NCBI RefSeq assembly: GCF_013204845.1 | Contig: NZ_JABMKY010000005.1 | Location: forward strand, 310,001-374,000 | DNA: 64,000 nucleotides | Reading direction: 5' to 3' | Source of the DNA: Paenibacillus qinlingensis | Lineage (GTDB): Bacteria > Bacillota > Bacilli > Paenibacillales > NBRC-103111 | Part shown: positions 40,125-48,962 of the stretch, piece by piece | How the letters are laid out: every line of letters starts with the position of its first letter | Numbering within the stretch: the stretch's first letter is position 1 | The notes under the pieces: model-generated | The model's input: the letters and a program-made list of their open reading frames with translations, nothing else | What the model was told of the DNA's origin: nothing | Database searches by the model: none | Translations under genes and position numbers: made by a program

Positions 40125-41325
40125 CAGCGCAAAAGATATTCTGAGCCTAATCAAACAAAACGCGGAAGCTCTCCATCCTACTACCAAAGGAAATATCGAT
40201 ATAGATGAGATCCGAATTGAGGCTGGCGCTTTGTACAAGGCAGCGCAGTACGTAGCACAGAAAGCATACGGCTGTGTCATCGTGGTTGTGGATACGACCA
40301 CTTACGAATCAGCGGGAAATCAACTATACACTCATTTGGTGACGGCGGGCGTTAATGCCAATGTGACAATGATTATACCGAATCGTACCGGCGATGTTTT
40401 GGCGGACGAGGCGTCAGTAATCCAACTCTTGTTGGATGTACAGAAGGCAAGTGCCAGGCTTGTCATTGCCGTAGGCGGTGGGACCCTTCATGATATCACG
40501 AGATATTGCGCGTATACCGCGTCTATCCCGTTCATCTCGGTTCCGACAGCCCCTTCCGTAGATGGGTTCAACTCTAAGGGGGCACCGATTATCACGCGCG
40601 GCGTGAAGGTTACAATCCCTGCGATCGGGCCGGATGCGATTTTCGCTGATCTGGATGTACTCGTGCAAGCTCCCCCTACGTTGATTGCGGCGGGCTTCGG
40701 GGATATGTTGGGCAAATACACATCACTATTTGATTGGAGTTTTGGGGCGCAGATTGCTGATGAACCCTATCTGCTTGCCTCAGCTGAAATCACGCAGAGA
40801 GCCTTGGCACGCTGTGTTCATCAAGTAGACCAGATTGCCAAGAGAGATGTGGAAGGCATATATACCTTGATGACTTCTCTTATCGAATCGGGCCTTGCGA
40901 TGCTGTTGTTCGGACAGTCGCATCCGGCTTCCGGCAGCGAGCATCATTTATCCCATTATTGGGAAATGGCCTATATCCGACAGGGAAAGCGCCAACTTCT
41001 TCACGGAGCCAAGGTAGGCGTTGCGTGTATTGAAATCAGTAAATTGTACCACAGACTTGCTGCTGAGGGACCGCAACGATGGGTTTACACGCCGCATATT
41101 AGGGATCATTGGTCGACAATTACGAAGCAAATTATGCGAATTCCCGATGCTCAGAAGTTGGGAGAACTGTTAAAGCAGGTTGGCGGTCCTATAACAATTG
41201 AACAACTTGGTGTCGACCCTCAATTGCTTGAACGAAGCTTAAATGAAGGGCATCTTGTTCGGCCATCCCGCTACACGCTGCTTAGAGCTTACAACGAATT
41301 GAACCTTGCACACAGAATTACATGA
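40108..41325 (+). CDS. araM: sn-glycerol-1-phosphate dehydrogenase (AraM/EgsA-like)
   Basis: From ATG 40108 the protein has 405 residues, close to AraM. The nucleotide site is VIAVGGGTLHDITRY; the substrate/zinc site includes SVPTAPSVDGFNSKGAPI, then HPASGSEHHLSHYWE and HGAKVGVA, giving the metal-binding Asp and His set. The family interconverts dihydroxyacetone phosphate and sn-glycerol-1-phosphate with NAD(P)H. In Bacillus it supplies glycerol-1-phosphate for heptaprenylglyceryl phosphate. Here it sits beside a HAD phosphatase, a DeoR regulator and Ugp-like uptake, which suggests a catabolic direction. Confidence 0.88.
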   Translation: MEVSNNSAKDILSLIKQNAEALHPTTKGNIDIDEIRIEAGALYKAAQYVAQKAYGCVIVVVDTTTYESAGNQLYTHLVTAGVNANVTMIIPNRTGDVLADEASVIQLLLDVQKASARLVIAVGGGTLHDITRYCAYTASIPFISVPTAPSVDGFNSKGAPIITRGVKVTIPAIGPDAIFADLDVLVQAPPTLIAAGFGDMLGKYTSLFDWSFGAQIADEPYLLASAEITQRALARCVHQVDQIAKRDVEGIYTLMTSLIESGLAMLLFGQSHPASGSEHHLSHYWEMAYIRQGKRQLLHGAKVGVACIEISKLYHRLAAEGPQRWVYTPHIRDHWSTITKQIMRIPDAQKLGELLKQVGGPITIEQLGVDPQLLERSLNEGHLVRPSRYTLLRAYNELNLAHRIT

Positions 41326-41340
41326 TCTTCATTTCGAGTT

Positions 41341-41361
41341 AACATTCGCATAATGTTTCAT
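41341..41361. promoter_or_regulatory. Putative DeoR-type operator before the deoR-family gene
   Basis: CGCATAATGTT at 41347-41357 repeats exactly the core found before the HAD gene; the surrounding CATTCGCATAATG has partial dyad symmetry. It lies in the gap between the dehydrogenase and regulator genes. Confidence 0.5.
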
Positions 41362-41451
41362 ATTTACAATCAAAATGAGCTTATATGAACATTGATGTGC
41401 ACAGAATTGAGCGTTAATTGAATGGTTATGTGTGAAATGGAGGATATAGAC

Positions 41452-42213
41452 TTGCTGGCAGCAGAGAGAAAACTTCGAATTGTAGAATATGTAAGGCAGT
41501 ATAATACGGCGACCGTCAATGCGTTGGCGCGTGAATTCAAGGTGCATGAGGCGACGATTCGCCGAGATTTGATGGAGATCGAGCAGGAGGGCACGCTGAA
41601 ACGAACGCATGGCGGTGTCATCGTGGAACAATGGACGCATGATGAACCTTCGTTCAGCGAAAGATCAACACATAATCTCGAGCAGAAGATGCGCATCGGT
41701 AAGATGGCGGCTAGTCTCGTGGAGGATGGCGATCATATCATCATCGATTCGGGAACGACTACGCTCCACATTGCTAGAAATCTCGTACACCGCTCCGATA
41801 TCACTGTGATTACCAATGATATGAATGTAGCTGCTGAACTGCGGGACGCGCCTAGAATTAAGGTGATTCTGACCGGTGGAGAGCTATATCCGCACAGTTA
41901 TATGCTCAATGGGATGTTCACAGACCATGTCCTGCGTTCGCTGCATACGTTAAAAGCGTTTATCGGAACGCCTGCACTGCACCCGCAGCATGGTCTCATG
42001 CACCCGGAAGCACAGCTGGTGCCTGCTAAGCAGGGAATGATTCGCGCAGCTAGGGAGATTATCGTTGTCACCGATGATACCAAGATTGGTAAGGTATCAC
42101 TCCATACAGTCGCGCCTAATAGCGCAATTCATACACTTATTACCGGTAAGGAAGCTGCTGAAGAAGAGCTTAAGCCATTCAGAGATAGCGGAATGACCAT
42201 TTATACGGTGTAA
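41452..42213 (+). CDS. DeoR family transcriptional regulator
   Basis: I place the start at TTG 41452 (MLAAERKLRIVEYVRQYNTA), eight bases after GGAGG; this is where DeoR proteins normally begin. The 253-residue protein has the DeoR winged helix (VHEATIRRDLMEIEQEGTLK, then RTHGGV) and the sugar-phosphate-binding ISOCOT fold (IDSGTTTLHIARNL, then VITNDMNVAAEL, LTGGELYP). Members respond to phosphorylated sugars or glycerol phosphates, as GlpR does. It lies between the two halves of the glycerol-phosphate cluster. Confidence 0.92.
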   Translation: MLAAERKLRIVEYVRQYNTATVNALAREFKVHEATIRRDLMEIEQEGTLKRTHGGVIVEQWTHDEPSFSERSTHNLEQKMRIGKMAASLVEDGDHIIIDSGTTTLHIARNLVHRSDITVITNDMNVAAELRDAPRIKVILTGGELYPHSYMLNGMFTDHVLRSLHTLKAFIGTPALHPQHGLMHPEAQLVPAKQGMIRAAREIIVVTDDTKIGKVSLHTVAPNSAIHTLITGKEAAEEELKPFRDSGMTIYTV

Positions 42214-42258
42214 GCCAACTGGGGTGGGCATTCATTGTAAGGAAGAGGAGGACTCATA

Positions 42259-43311
42259 ATGGCTTCGATTGAGTTTGTGAATGTTTCAAAATCGTTTGAG
42301 AAGAATGTGGTAATCCGTGGACTGAATTTGCAAATCGAAGATGGTTCATTCACTGTTCTAGTGGGTCCGTCAGGCTGCGGCAAAACGACGCTGTTGCGTA
42401 TGATCGCTGGTATCGATCAGCAAACGTCTGGATCGGTGCTGATTAATGGCAAAGATGTCACGCGTATCCCATCAGGGCAGCGAGGCGTAGCGATGGTCTT
42501 TCAGAACTATGCCCTCTATCCGACGATGTCGGTGAGGGAAAATATCGAATTTGGCTTAAAAAACAACAAAGTTGGCAAAGCAGAAAGAACAGAACTTATC
42601 GAATCGATTAGCGCGACGGTAGGATTACAGCCGTATTTGGACCGCAAACCTTCCACATTATCAGGCGGCCAACGGCAACGCGTAGCTCTAGCAAGAGCGA
42701 TGGTGAAGAAACCGTCGGTGTTCTTGATGGATGAGCCTTTGTCTAATCTCGATGCCAAGCTGCGTGCACAGATGCGAATTGAGTTAATCGAGCTCCATAA
42801 GAAGCTAGGTACCACCTTTGTGTATGTTACGCACGATCAGGTGGAGGCGATGTCTATGGCTGACACGATCGTCCTAATGAATCAAGGTGTGATTCAACAG
42901 GAAGCAGCACCGGATGTGATGTACCGTAAGCCTGAAAATCTATTCACGGCTCAATTCATAGGCGTACCACCAATGAACGTGCATGACTTGGGCTTGGACG
43001 GAGTTCGTTTCGGATTTCGCCCAGAAAGTGCGATGCTATCGAGTGTGCCCGCATCATCGCATTTCTCATTCAAAGGTATCATTGCAACACGTGAAATGCT
43101 GGGATCGGAAACCTTGTATCAGATCAAGGGTTCAGGGTATTCGTTCATGGTCAAATGTGTGGAAGACAACTTTACTGTTGATCAAGAGGTTCATTTAAGT
43201 GTTGAAACTCATCGCATCTACTTCTTTGATAAGGACGGCAATCGGATTCAGGAAAGCGATGCGCGTTATCACGCATACATGGAGGCGCTTAGAGGATACA
43301 CGTATGCATAA
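42259..43311 (+). CDS. ugpC: ABC transporter ATPase, UgpC/MsmK-like
   Basis: This 350-residue protein has Walker A GPSGCGKT (36-43), the signature LSGGQRQRVALARAM, Walker B VFLMDEPLSNLD and switch His in VTHDQVEAMS. A C-terminal MalK/UgpC-type regulatory domain (~235-350) is present but slightly short. It energises the two permeases that follow. The first permease start overlaps its end by eight bases. It is the first gene of a complete ATPase-permease-permease-binding protein set. Confidence 0.9.
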   Translation: MASIEFVNVSKSFEKNVVIRGLNLQIEDGSFTVLVGPSGCGKTTLLRMIAGIDQQTSGSVLINGKDVTRIPSGQRGVAMVFQNYALYPTMSVRENIEFGLKNNKVGKAERTELIESISATVGLQPYLDRKPSTLSGGQRQRVALARAMVKKPSVFLMDEPLSNLDAKLRAQMRIELIELHKKLGTTFVYVTHDQVEAMSMADTIVLMNQGVIQQEAAPDVMYRKPENLFTAQFIGVPPMNVHDLGLDGVRFGFRPESAMLSSVPASSHFSFKGIIATREMLGSETLYQIKGSGYSFMVKCVEDNFTVDQEVHLSVETHRIYFFDKDGNRIQESDARYHAYMEALRGYTYA

Positions 43312-44182
43312 ATTAACGATTTGGGAACGAATTCGCCCTTATGTGCTTGTAGCACCTGCAATGACAGGCATCATCCTTTTCGTCATTTATCCAATCCTAC
43401 ATTTGATCTACCTGAGTTTCTTCAAATATAACTTGATTAACAAAGCAAAAAGTAAATTCATTGGTTGGGATAATTATCACCAAATCTTTACGAGGGAAGA
43501 TTTCTATAAGGCTTTGACGAATACTGTGGTCTACACAGTTAGCGTCGTGGTGGTGACGATGGTCCTGGCGCTACTTATGGCTTTATGGCTCCATCGCAAA
43601 AGTCGTTGGAATGCCATTGTACAAGCGGGCATTTTTACACCTCATATTGTGTCGATTGTTTCCATCTCCCTAGTCTGGATGTGGATGATGGAGCCCAATG
43701 TAGGCTTCCTTAACTATCTGTTGAAGGCGTTCCACTTGCCTACCTCAGCCTGGATTCAGAGCTCACATTCGGCGTTAATGTCAGTGATCATCGTATCCGT
43801 ATGGCAAGCGATCGGTTATTACACGCTAATTATTTCAGCAGCTCTGCAAAGTGTACCGGCCAGCATCTACGAAGCAGCGGCATTGGATAATGCCAGTCGG
43901 AGCAAGGTATTCTTCAAAATTACGCTCCCTATGATCTCGCCGCAATTGTTCTTCATTTTAGTCATCATGACAATTGGTTCCTTTAAGGTGTTCGATACGG
44001 TTCAAATCATGACCGGAGGCGGGCCTAACGGAGCGACTAGCACTCTTGTCTATTATATTTATAGCTTTAGAACGACGAATATCGGTTATGCGTCAGCATC
44101 GGGCGTGGTTTTGATGGCGATTATCGGCCTGTTAACTTTCGTTTACTTCCGACTGCTGTCCACAAAGGTGCATTATCAATAG
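43304..44182 (+). CDS. ugpA: ABC transporter permease, UgpA-like (MalF family)
   Basis: From ATG 43304 this is a 292-residue membrane protein with six helices. The EAA loop reads IYEAAALDNASRSKVFFKIT, and the family block MTGGGPNGATSTLVYYIY follows. I chose this start because it matches the usual opening (ERIRPYVLVAPAMTGIILFV); the longer frame reads through the end of the ATPase gene. It couples to the ATPase encoded just before. The substrate is probably a glycerophosphodiester or glycerol phosphate by context. Confidence 0.9.
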   Translation: MHKLTIWERIRPYVLVAPAMTGIILFVIYPILHLIYLSFFKYNLINKAKSKFIGWDNYHQIFTREDFYKALTNTVVYTVSVVVVTMVLALLMALWLHRKSRWNAIVQAGIFTPHIVSIVSISLVWMWMMEPNVGFLNYLLKAFHLPTSAWIQSSHSALMSVIIVSVWQAIGYYTLIISAALQSVPASIYEAAALDNASRSKVFFKITLPMISPQLFFILVIMTIGSFKVFDTVQIMTGGGPNGATSTLVYYIYSFRTTNIGYASASGVVLMAIIGLLTFVYFRLLSTKVHYQ

Positions 44183-44216
44183 TGGCCTACATGACCATGA
44201 AAAAGGGGATTTCGCC

Positions 44217-45050
44217 TTGCGAACAATGGAACTCAAATCACTAATCGGGACATTGAGTACAGCAGCAAAAGCGCTCATATTACTTGTTTTCGTTTTTCCA
44301 TTCTTATGGATGCTCTCGACGTCACTGCAAACGTTCAAAGAAACCTTGGCGTTCCCGCCGGTCTGGATTCCGGCTTCACCACAATGGGACAATTTCGTAC
44401 AAGCAATGACAGCCGGTCCGTTCCTCACGTATACGCGCAATTCGATTGTCATCACGATCGCAATTCTCGTTTTACAATTTGTTGTTATGATTCCTGCAGC
44501 TTATGCATTTGCCAAGTACACATTTAGAGGAAGTTCAATCCTCTTTGGCATGGTGCTGCTGGCCTTTATGATGCCAACGCAGGTTACGTTTATCCCCGTG
44601 TACTTGATGCTGGCGGATTGGGGGCTCATTAAGACGATATGGCCGCAAATCATTCCGTTCATGTCTAATGCTTTCGGTATTTTTTTACTAAGACAATATT
44701 TTAAGCAAATTCCGCAAGAAATCATTGAATCTGCCCGGTTGGATAATGCCAATGAATTCAAAGTGATATGGAACATCATGACCCCTATGTCGAGGCCTGC
44801 ACTGGCCACAATTGCGTTATTCAGCTTTGTGGCGCATTGGAATGACTATTTCTGGCCACTGGTGATGACGGATACGACACTCGTACGTCCTCTTACTTTA
44901 GGTATTGCAACACTTCGGGAAACCGAGGGTATTAGCAATTGGCATATTATTATGGCAGGCAATGTCGTTCTCGTTATTCCTATTCTCATCGTCTACATCC
45001 TTTGTTCCAAACAAATTGTCAAAGCTTTTGTTTATTCAGGGATTAAATGA
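44217..45050 (+). CDS. ugpE: ABC transporter permease, UgpE-like (MalG family)
   Basis: This 277-residue protein uses a TTG start at 44217, seven bases after GGGGA. It has six membrane helices, the EAA loop EIIESARLDNANEFKVIWNI and the MalG-like opening LLVFVFPFLWMLSTSLQTFK. It forms the membrane pore with the UgpA-like protein. It lies 34 bases after that gene and 60 bases before the binding-protein gene. Confidence 0.9.
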   Translation: MRTMELKSLIGTLSTAAKALILLVFVFPFLWMLSTSLQTFKETLAFPPVWIPASPQWDNFVQAMTAGPFLTYTRNSIVITIAILVLQFVVMIPAAYAFAKYTFRGSSILFGMVLLAFMMPTQVTFIPVYLMLADWGLIKTIWPQIIPFMSNAFGIFLLRQYFKQIPQEIIESARLDNANEFKVIWNIMTPMSRPALATIALFSFVAHWNDYFWPLVMTDTTLVRPLTLGIATLRETEGISNWHIIMAGNVVLVIPILIVYILCSKQIVKAFVYSGIK

Positions 45051-45110
45051 CGATTTAATCCCTTTCAAATAAACGTACAATGACCAACCAATAATGGAGG
45101 GAATTTTATC

Positions 45111-46427
45111 GTGAAAAAGAAATTAAGCCTTATACTTGCTACAACAGTTATGGTCGGTTTACTTGCAGGCTGCGGCCAAGCCGAACCTTCATCCAATTCT
45201 GCTGGATCCGCTGCGCCGGATTCCGTCAAAGCGGAGCCAACTAAAGCTGGCACAACGACAATCAACATCTGGCATTCACTTAGCGGTAAAAATGGTGAGT
45301 ACATGGATGCTTTGCTAAAACGCTTTAATGATTCCCATCCCAATATCCAAGTTGTAGGTACGTTTCAAGGAACCTATGACGAAACAGTTACCAAATTGCA
45401 GCAATCGATTGCTGCGAAGACAGCACCAGATGTAACGATGCTAGAGCGTGCATATGTTGAGCTTTTTGCTGATGCAGACGCATTGGAAGACTTGACACCC
45501 ATGATGAAAGCTTCTAATCTCAGCAAAGATGAATTCATTGCAGGTCTTATGGGCCATTCTACTTTTAATAATAAGCTAGTGACGCTGCCCTTAAATCGTT
45601 CTACACCTATTTTGCATATTAACAAAACGTTGTTGGATGCCAAAGGCTTGGCTGTGCCGAAGACATGGGATGACCTTAAAAAGGTTGCGAATGCCATGGT
45701 TATCAAAGAAGGAAGCGAAATTAAGCAATATGGTTTGACCATGCCTTATGATACTTGGTATCCAATCGCCATGATCACGCAAGCCGGAGGGACGTTCTTC
45801 AGCGAAAATAAGAAATCAATTGGGTTCTATGACAATGGTGTTGGACAAAAAGTATTCGGTTTCTTGAAGGATATGCAAAGTTCTGGCGCATTATTTTATC
45901 CACCAGCGAAAGATTCAGGCAATATTGCTAACCAACTGTTCACTAGTGGCAAGGTTGCGATGATGTATCAATCAACAGGTAGCATTGGCGGGCTTGCCAG
46001 TACTGCAAAGTTTGATTATACGACAGCGTACCTACCGATGGACAAAGCTTATGGTACGCCAACTGGTGGAGCAAATGTCGCACTGATGGCTGGTTCCAAG
46101 AATAAAACGGCTGCATGGGAATTCGTGCGTTGGATGGAAACAGATCCGCAAGGAGCTTTGCCGTTCATTTTACAATCCGGTTACTTGCCTTTCACGAAAT
46201 CAATGGCCGCCTCTAAAGAATTAACTGACCTATGGGCGAAAGAACCGAACCGTAAAGTAGCCTTTGATCAGTTGCAATATGCCGTTGATACGAACAAATC
46301 TGTAGCATGGCCGGAAGTTATGGGTGAATTCAACAAGATGATTGAAGCGACTATGTACGATAATAAAGACATTAAAACTTCACTGGATACGTTTAAAAAG
46401 CAAGCTGAGCAAATTCTCACCAAATAA
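45111..46427 (+). CDS. ugpB: Substrate-binding lipoprotein of an ABC transporter, UgpB-like
   Basis: This 438-residue protein has a GTG start at 45111 after GGAGGG. The signal peptide ends in lipobox GLLAGC (Cys near residue 21), so it is tethered to the membrane outer face. The mature part follows the UgpB plan: TINIWHSLSGKNGEYMDALL, then LNRSTPILHINKTLLDAKGL, and a late GGANVALMAGSKNKTAAWEF, which line up with E. coli UgpB by eye. It probably binds glycerol-3-phosphate or glycerophosphodiesters; sugar binding by a related family member is the alternative. Confidence 0.85.
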   Translation: MKKKLSLILATTVMVGLLAGCGQAEPSSNSAGSAAPDSVKAEPTKAGTTTINIWHSLSGKNGEYMDALLKRFNDSHPNIQVVGTFQGTYDETVTKLQQSIAAKTAPDVTMLERAYVELFADADALEDLTPMMKASNLSKDEFIAGLMGHSTFNNKLVTLPLNRSTPILHINKTLLDAKGLAVPKTWDDLKKVANAMVIKEGSEIKQYGLTMPYDTWYPIAMITQAGGTFFSENKKSIGFYDNGVGQKVFGFLKDMQSSGALFYPPAKDSGNIANQLFTSGKVAMMYQSTGSIGGLASTAKFDYTTAYLPMDKAYGTPTGGANVALMAGSKNKTAAWEFVRWMETDPQGALPFILQSGYLPFTKSMAASKELTDLWAKEPNRKVAFDQLQYAVDTNKSVAWPEVMGEFNKMIEATMYDNKDIKTSLDTFKKQAEQILTK

Positions 46428-46437
46428 TGAGTTTGAC

Positions 46438-47223
46438 ATGGGAAAGGATATGACCGCCGTGATTAATAGACTAACGAATACTTCATCTTTCATTGTGGCC
46501 GGACACCGGGGCTTCAAAACCTGCTATCCTGAAAATACACTTCTTGCGTTTCGCGAAGCGTTGGACCTTGGTGTAGCTATGTTGGAGTTTGATCTGCGCA
46601 TGTCCAAGGATAATGTGGTGGTTGTCCTGCATGATGAGACTGTGGACCGTACCACGAATGGTTCGGGCCCTGTGAACAGTTTCACCTTAGCCGAATTGAA
46701 GCAGTTAGATGCTGGAGGCTGGTTAGGTAAGGAGTTCCAAGGACTGCAAATTCCGACCTTGGAGGAACTATGCGAGATGTTGAAGGATTATCCTGAGCTG
46801 CTGCTGAATGTGGAAATCAAACCAAGTCAACAGGCAAGAGAAGTGGCAGATCAAGCTATCGCGCTATTGAAAACGTATGACTACTTATCACGCTGTGTGT
46901 TCACTTGTTTTGACGCCGCGATTCTCGCTTATCTTCATGATGAATTTCAGCTGAGGACCCAAGGATTCGAGGGTGAAATGATGTCGAACTTCGAAGCTGG
47001 CGAGCAGGGTACCTATTCGAAAATGTGGGCGATTGCCTTCCCGATGAGCAAACTAACCAAAGAAAAAGTGCAGACCTATCAAGCTCAGGGACTGCTAGCC
47101 TGGTGTTACTGCCCAGATACGGAAGAGCAGGTGGCTTACGCGCTGGAGTGCGGGACTACGCTATTGACGAGCAATGATCCGCGTCCTGCATTGAATCTAT
47201 TGCAACATCGAGTAGAGTTATAA
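46438..47223 (+). CDS. ugpQ: Glycerophosphodiester phosphodiesterase, UgpQ-like cytoplasmic
   Basis: This protein of about 261 residues has the GDPD motifs: GHRGFKTCYPENTLLAF, the acidic EFDLRMSKDNVVVVLHDETV and the catalytic HDETVDRTTNGSG. It has no signal peptide, so it acts on imported substrates as E. coli UgpQ does. The start is uncertain: ATG 46438, ATG 46450 and GTG 46459 are in frame, and AAAGGA (46443-46448) fits the GTG best. It follows the binding-protein gene and ends at a strong terminator. Confidence 0.88.
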   Translation: MGKDMTAVINRLTNTSSFIVAGHRGFKTCYPENTLLAFREALDLGVAMLEFDLRMSKDNVVVVLHDETVDRTTNGSGPVNSFTLAELKQLDAGGWLGKEFQGLQIPTLEELCEMLKDYPELLLNVEIKPSQQAREVADQAIALLKTYDYLSRCVFTCFDAAILAYLHDEFQLRTQGFEGEMMSNFEAGEQGTYSKMWAIAFPMSKLTKEKVQTYQAQGLLAWCYCPDTEEQVAYALECGTTLLTSNDPRPALNLLQHRVEL

Positions 47224-47237
47224 GAACCTAAAGCATG

Positions 47238-47268
47238 ACGCCCCTCACGTTAAAGTGAAGGGGCGTTG
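47238..47268 (+). terminator. Strong rho-independent terminator
   Basis: ACGCCCCTCAC and GTGAAGGGGCGT pair over 11 bases with one unpaired A; TTGTCGG follows, a weak T-run. It closes the glycerol-phosphate cluster. Confidence 0.8.
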
Positions 47269-47305
47269 TCGGTTTAATCGATGCCAAGCTATCCTTCCGA
47301 CCAAA

Positions 47306-48655
47306 CTAAGCCATTTCCTCTCGGCTCACCAACACTTTCTTCTCCCAAGCTCTGCTCCGCCAGCGCAATAATAACAGAAGTCCCCTCACCGCTTCGTCCA
47401 TGATGAACACGCACCACATGCCTACCAATCCGTATCCCAGATGGACACCAACCCAATAAGTTAGCGGGACACACAACCCCAACATGACACATGAGCCGAT
47501 TAGGAGAATAAATCTCGCGTCACCGGTAGCTCGAAGGGCTTCTCCAATTACGATATTCAAACAGCGAACAGGTTCTAGGAGGAAACCGTAAGTCAATAAA
47601 AAAGCCCCTAATGCTATGATTTCAATGTTGTCCGTGAACATGCCGATCAATTGTTTTCTGAACAAAACGGTCAACGTAACCGCGGCAAGTGAGAGCAATA
47701 AACTAAGGAGTAAACTACGAAACAACTGCCTATAAGCTTCTTCCTTTTCACCTGCACCGACCAGTCGACCAATGATGATTTGCGTCCCACGTCCCAAGGC
47801 TATGGCCAGCACCATGATGAATGTCATAATATTTTGTGTGTAAATTCGTGTGGAGAGCATCTCTGCACCTAACTGTGTGATAAAATATGTCGTCATCAGT
47901 TGACTGATGGAATAAATGAGTTGGCTCCCGGCAGTGGGAATACCGATGGTTAATATTTTTTTTATTTCTGCAAATCTCGCTTTGTAAAAGTCGCTGAAGG
48001 ATAAGTTCAACCGAACGATTTTAGTTAAAATCATGCTATATACAACGAGTCCGAGAACTTGGCTGACTACGGCCGATATGGCGACGCCAGGGACTCCCAG
48101 CTTTGGAAAGCCGAAAGGACCGAAAATAAATAAAATGCTGCCAGTCAAATTTACGAGATTGATTCCCAAGCTGACCGCCATGGTATATCTGGTATAACCG
48201 TGTACTTGCGTTATTGCTGCGATGGTCATATTAATGGCTTGAATAAATAAGGCACAGCCAACGATAGATAGAAATATACGGGCCTGCTCCAGTGTGTCTG
48301 GTTCCAACCCGAATGGCTGAAGCAACTGTTTGCTAAAGCAAACAATACACAGACTTATGATGAAGCCGAATAGGAAATTAAGCGAGATGGCTCCAGCAGC
48401 AAATTTCTTGACATCTTTCGTTTTATTCGCGCCCAAATATTGAGAAATGACGATAGCTGAACCGGTTGAAACCACTTGGAGCAGCAAGAATAAAAAAATA
48501 ATGAGCTGATTGCTGACGCCAACCGCGGCAACAGCTTGATCCGACACATGACTCACGATGAACGTATCAGAAGTTCGCATAAATACGAGTAGCGAGGATT
48601 CAATAAATAAAGGCCATGTAATAGCAAACAAACTTAGCTTCTTCGGATTCGTCAT
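47306..48655 (-). CDS. MATE family multidrug efflux transporter
   Basis: From ATG 48655 (AAAGGAG ten bases upstream) this is a 449-residue protein with 12 membrane segments in two homologous halves. The MATE signatures include LFAITWPLFIESSLLVFMRT, SDTFIVSHVSDQAVAAVGVS and, in the second half, RGTQIIIGRLVGAGEKEEAY. It exports cationic drugs or metabolites by Na+ or H+ exchange. An in-frame ATG at 48745 would add 30 hydrophilic residues and lacks support. It is divergent from the PL8 lyase gene. Confidence 0.92.
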   Translation of the reverse strand: MTNPKKLSLFAITWPLFIESSLLVFMRTSDTFIVSHVSDQAVAAVGVSNQLIIFLFLLLQVVSTGSAIVISQYLGANKTKDVKKFAAGAISLNFLFGFIISLCIVCFSKQLLQPFGLEPDTLEQARIFLSIVGCALFIQAINMTIAAITQVHGYTRYTMAVSLGINLVNLTGSILFIFGPFGFPKLGVPGVAISAVVSQVLGLVVYSMILTKIVRLNLSFSDFYKARFAEIKKILTIGIPTAGSQLIYSISQLMTTYFITQLGAEMLSTRIYTQNIMTFIMVLAIALGRGTQIIIGRLVGAGEKEEAYRQLFRSLLLSLLLSLAAVTLTVLFRKQLIGMFTDNIEIIALGAFLLTYGFLLEPVRCLNIVIGEALRATGDARFILLIGSCVMLGLCVPLTYWVGVHLGYGLVGMWCVFIMDEAVRGLLLLLRWRSRAWEKKVLVSREEMA

Positions 48656-48962
48656 GGGGTAGGAACTCCTTTGATACTCTTCGATATGGATCTCTTCTTT
48701 ATCATGGGGTAAAACGAAACCGTTTTCATTGCGAAATTTGTACAAATGATTGCTTAAATTGATGAAATTAAAACATAGTTATATTCACTGCATAAGCGTT
48801 ACACGTAAACTCTTAATTTACAGGCCTGTTAATCAAACGAAGAATAGTTAATTGTTCATGTTAATCATTATAAAAAATGTATATTGCGGGTTCGGCTAAT
48901 TGGAATTAAGGTTGTCTAGGTAACAGGAGGCATTCTAATTAAACGTGCAATCAGGGAGGTAA
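48656..48962. other. Non-coding gap between divergent MATE and PL8 genes
   Basis: AT-rich, 307 bases. It contains a small inverted repeat GTAAA-N7-TTTAC near 48807-48823, an AT-rich stretch near 48850-48885 that may hold the lyase promoter, and the lyase ribosome site GGGAGG at 48954-48959. No regulator gene or clear operator was found. Confidence 0.45.
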
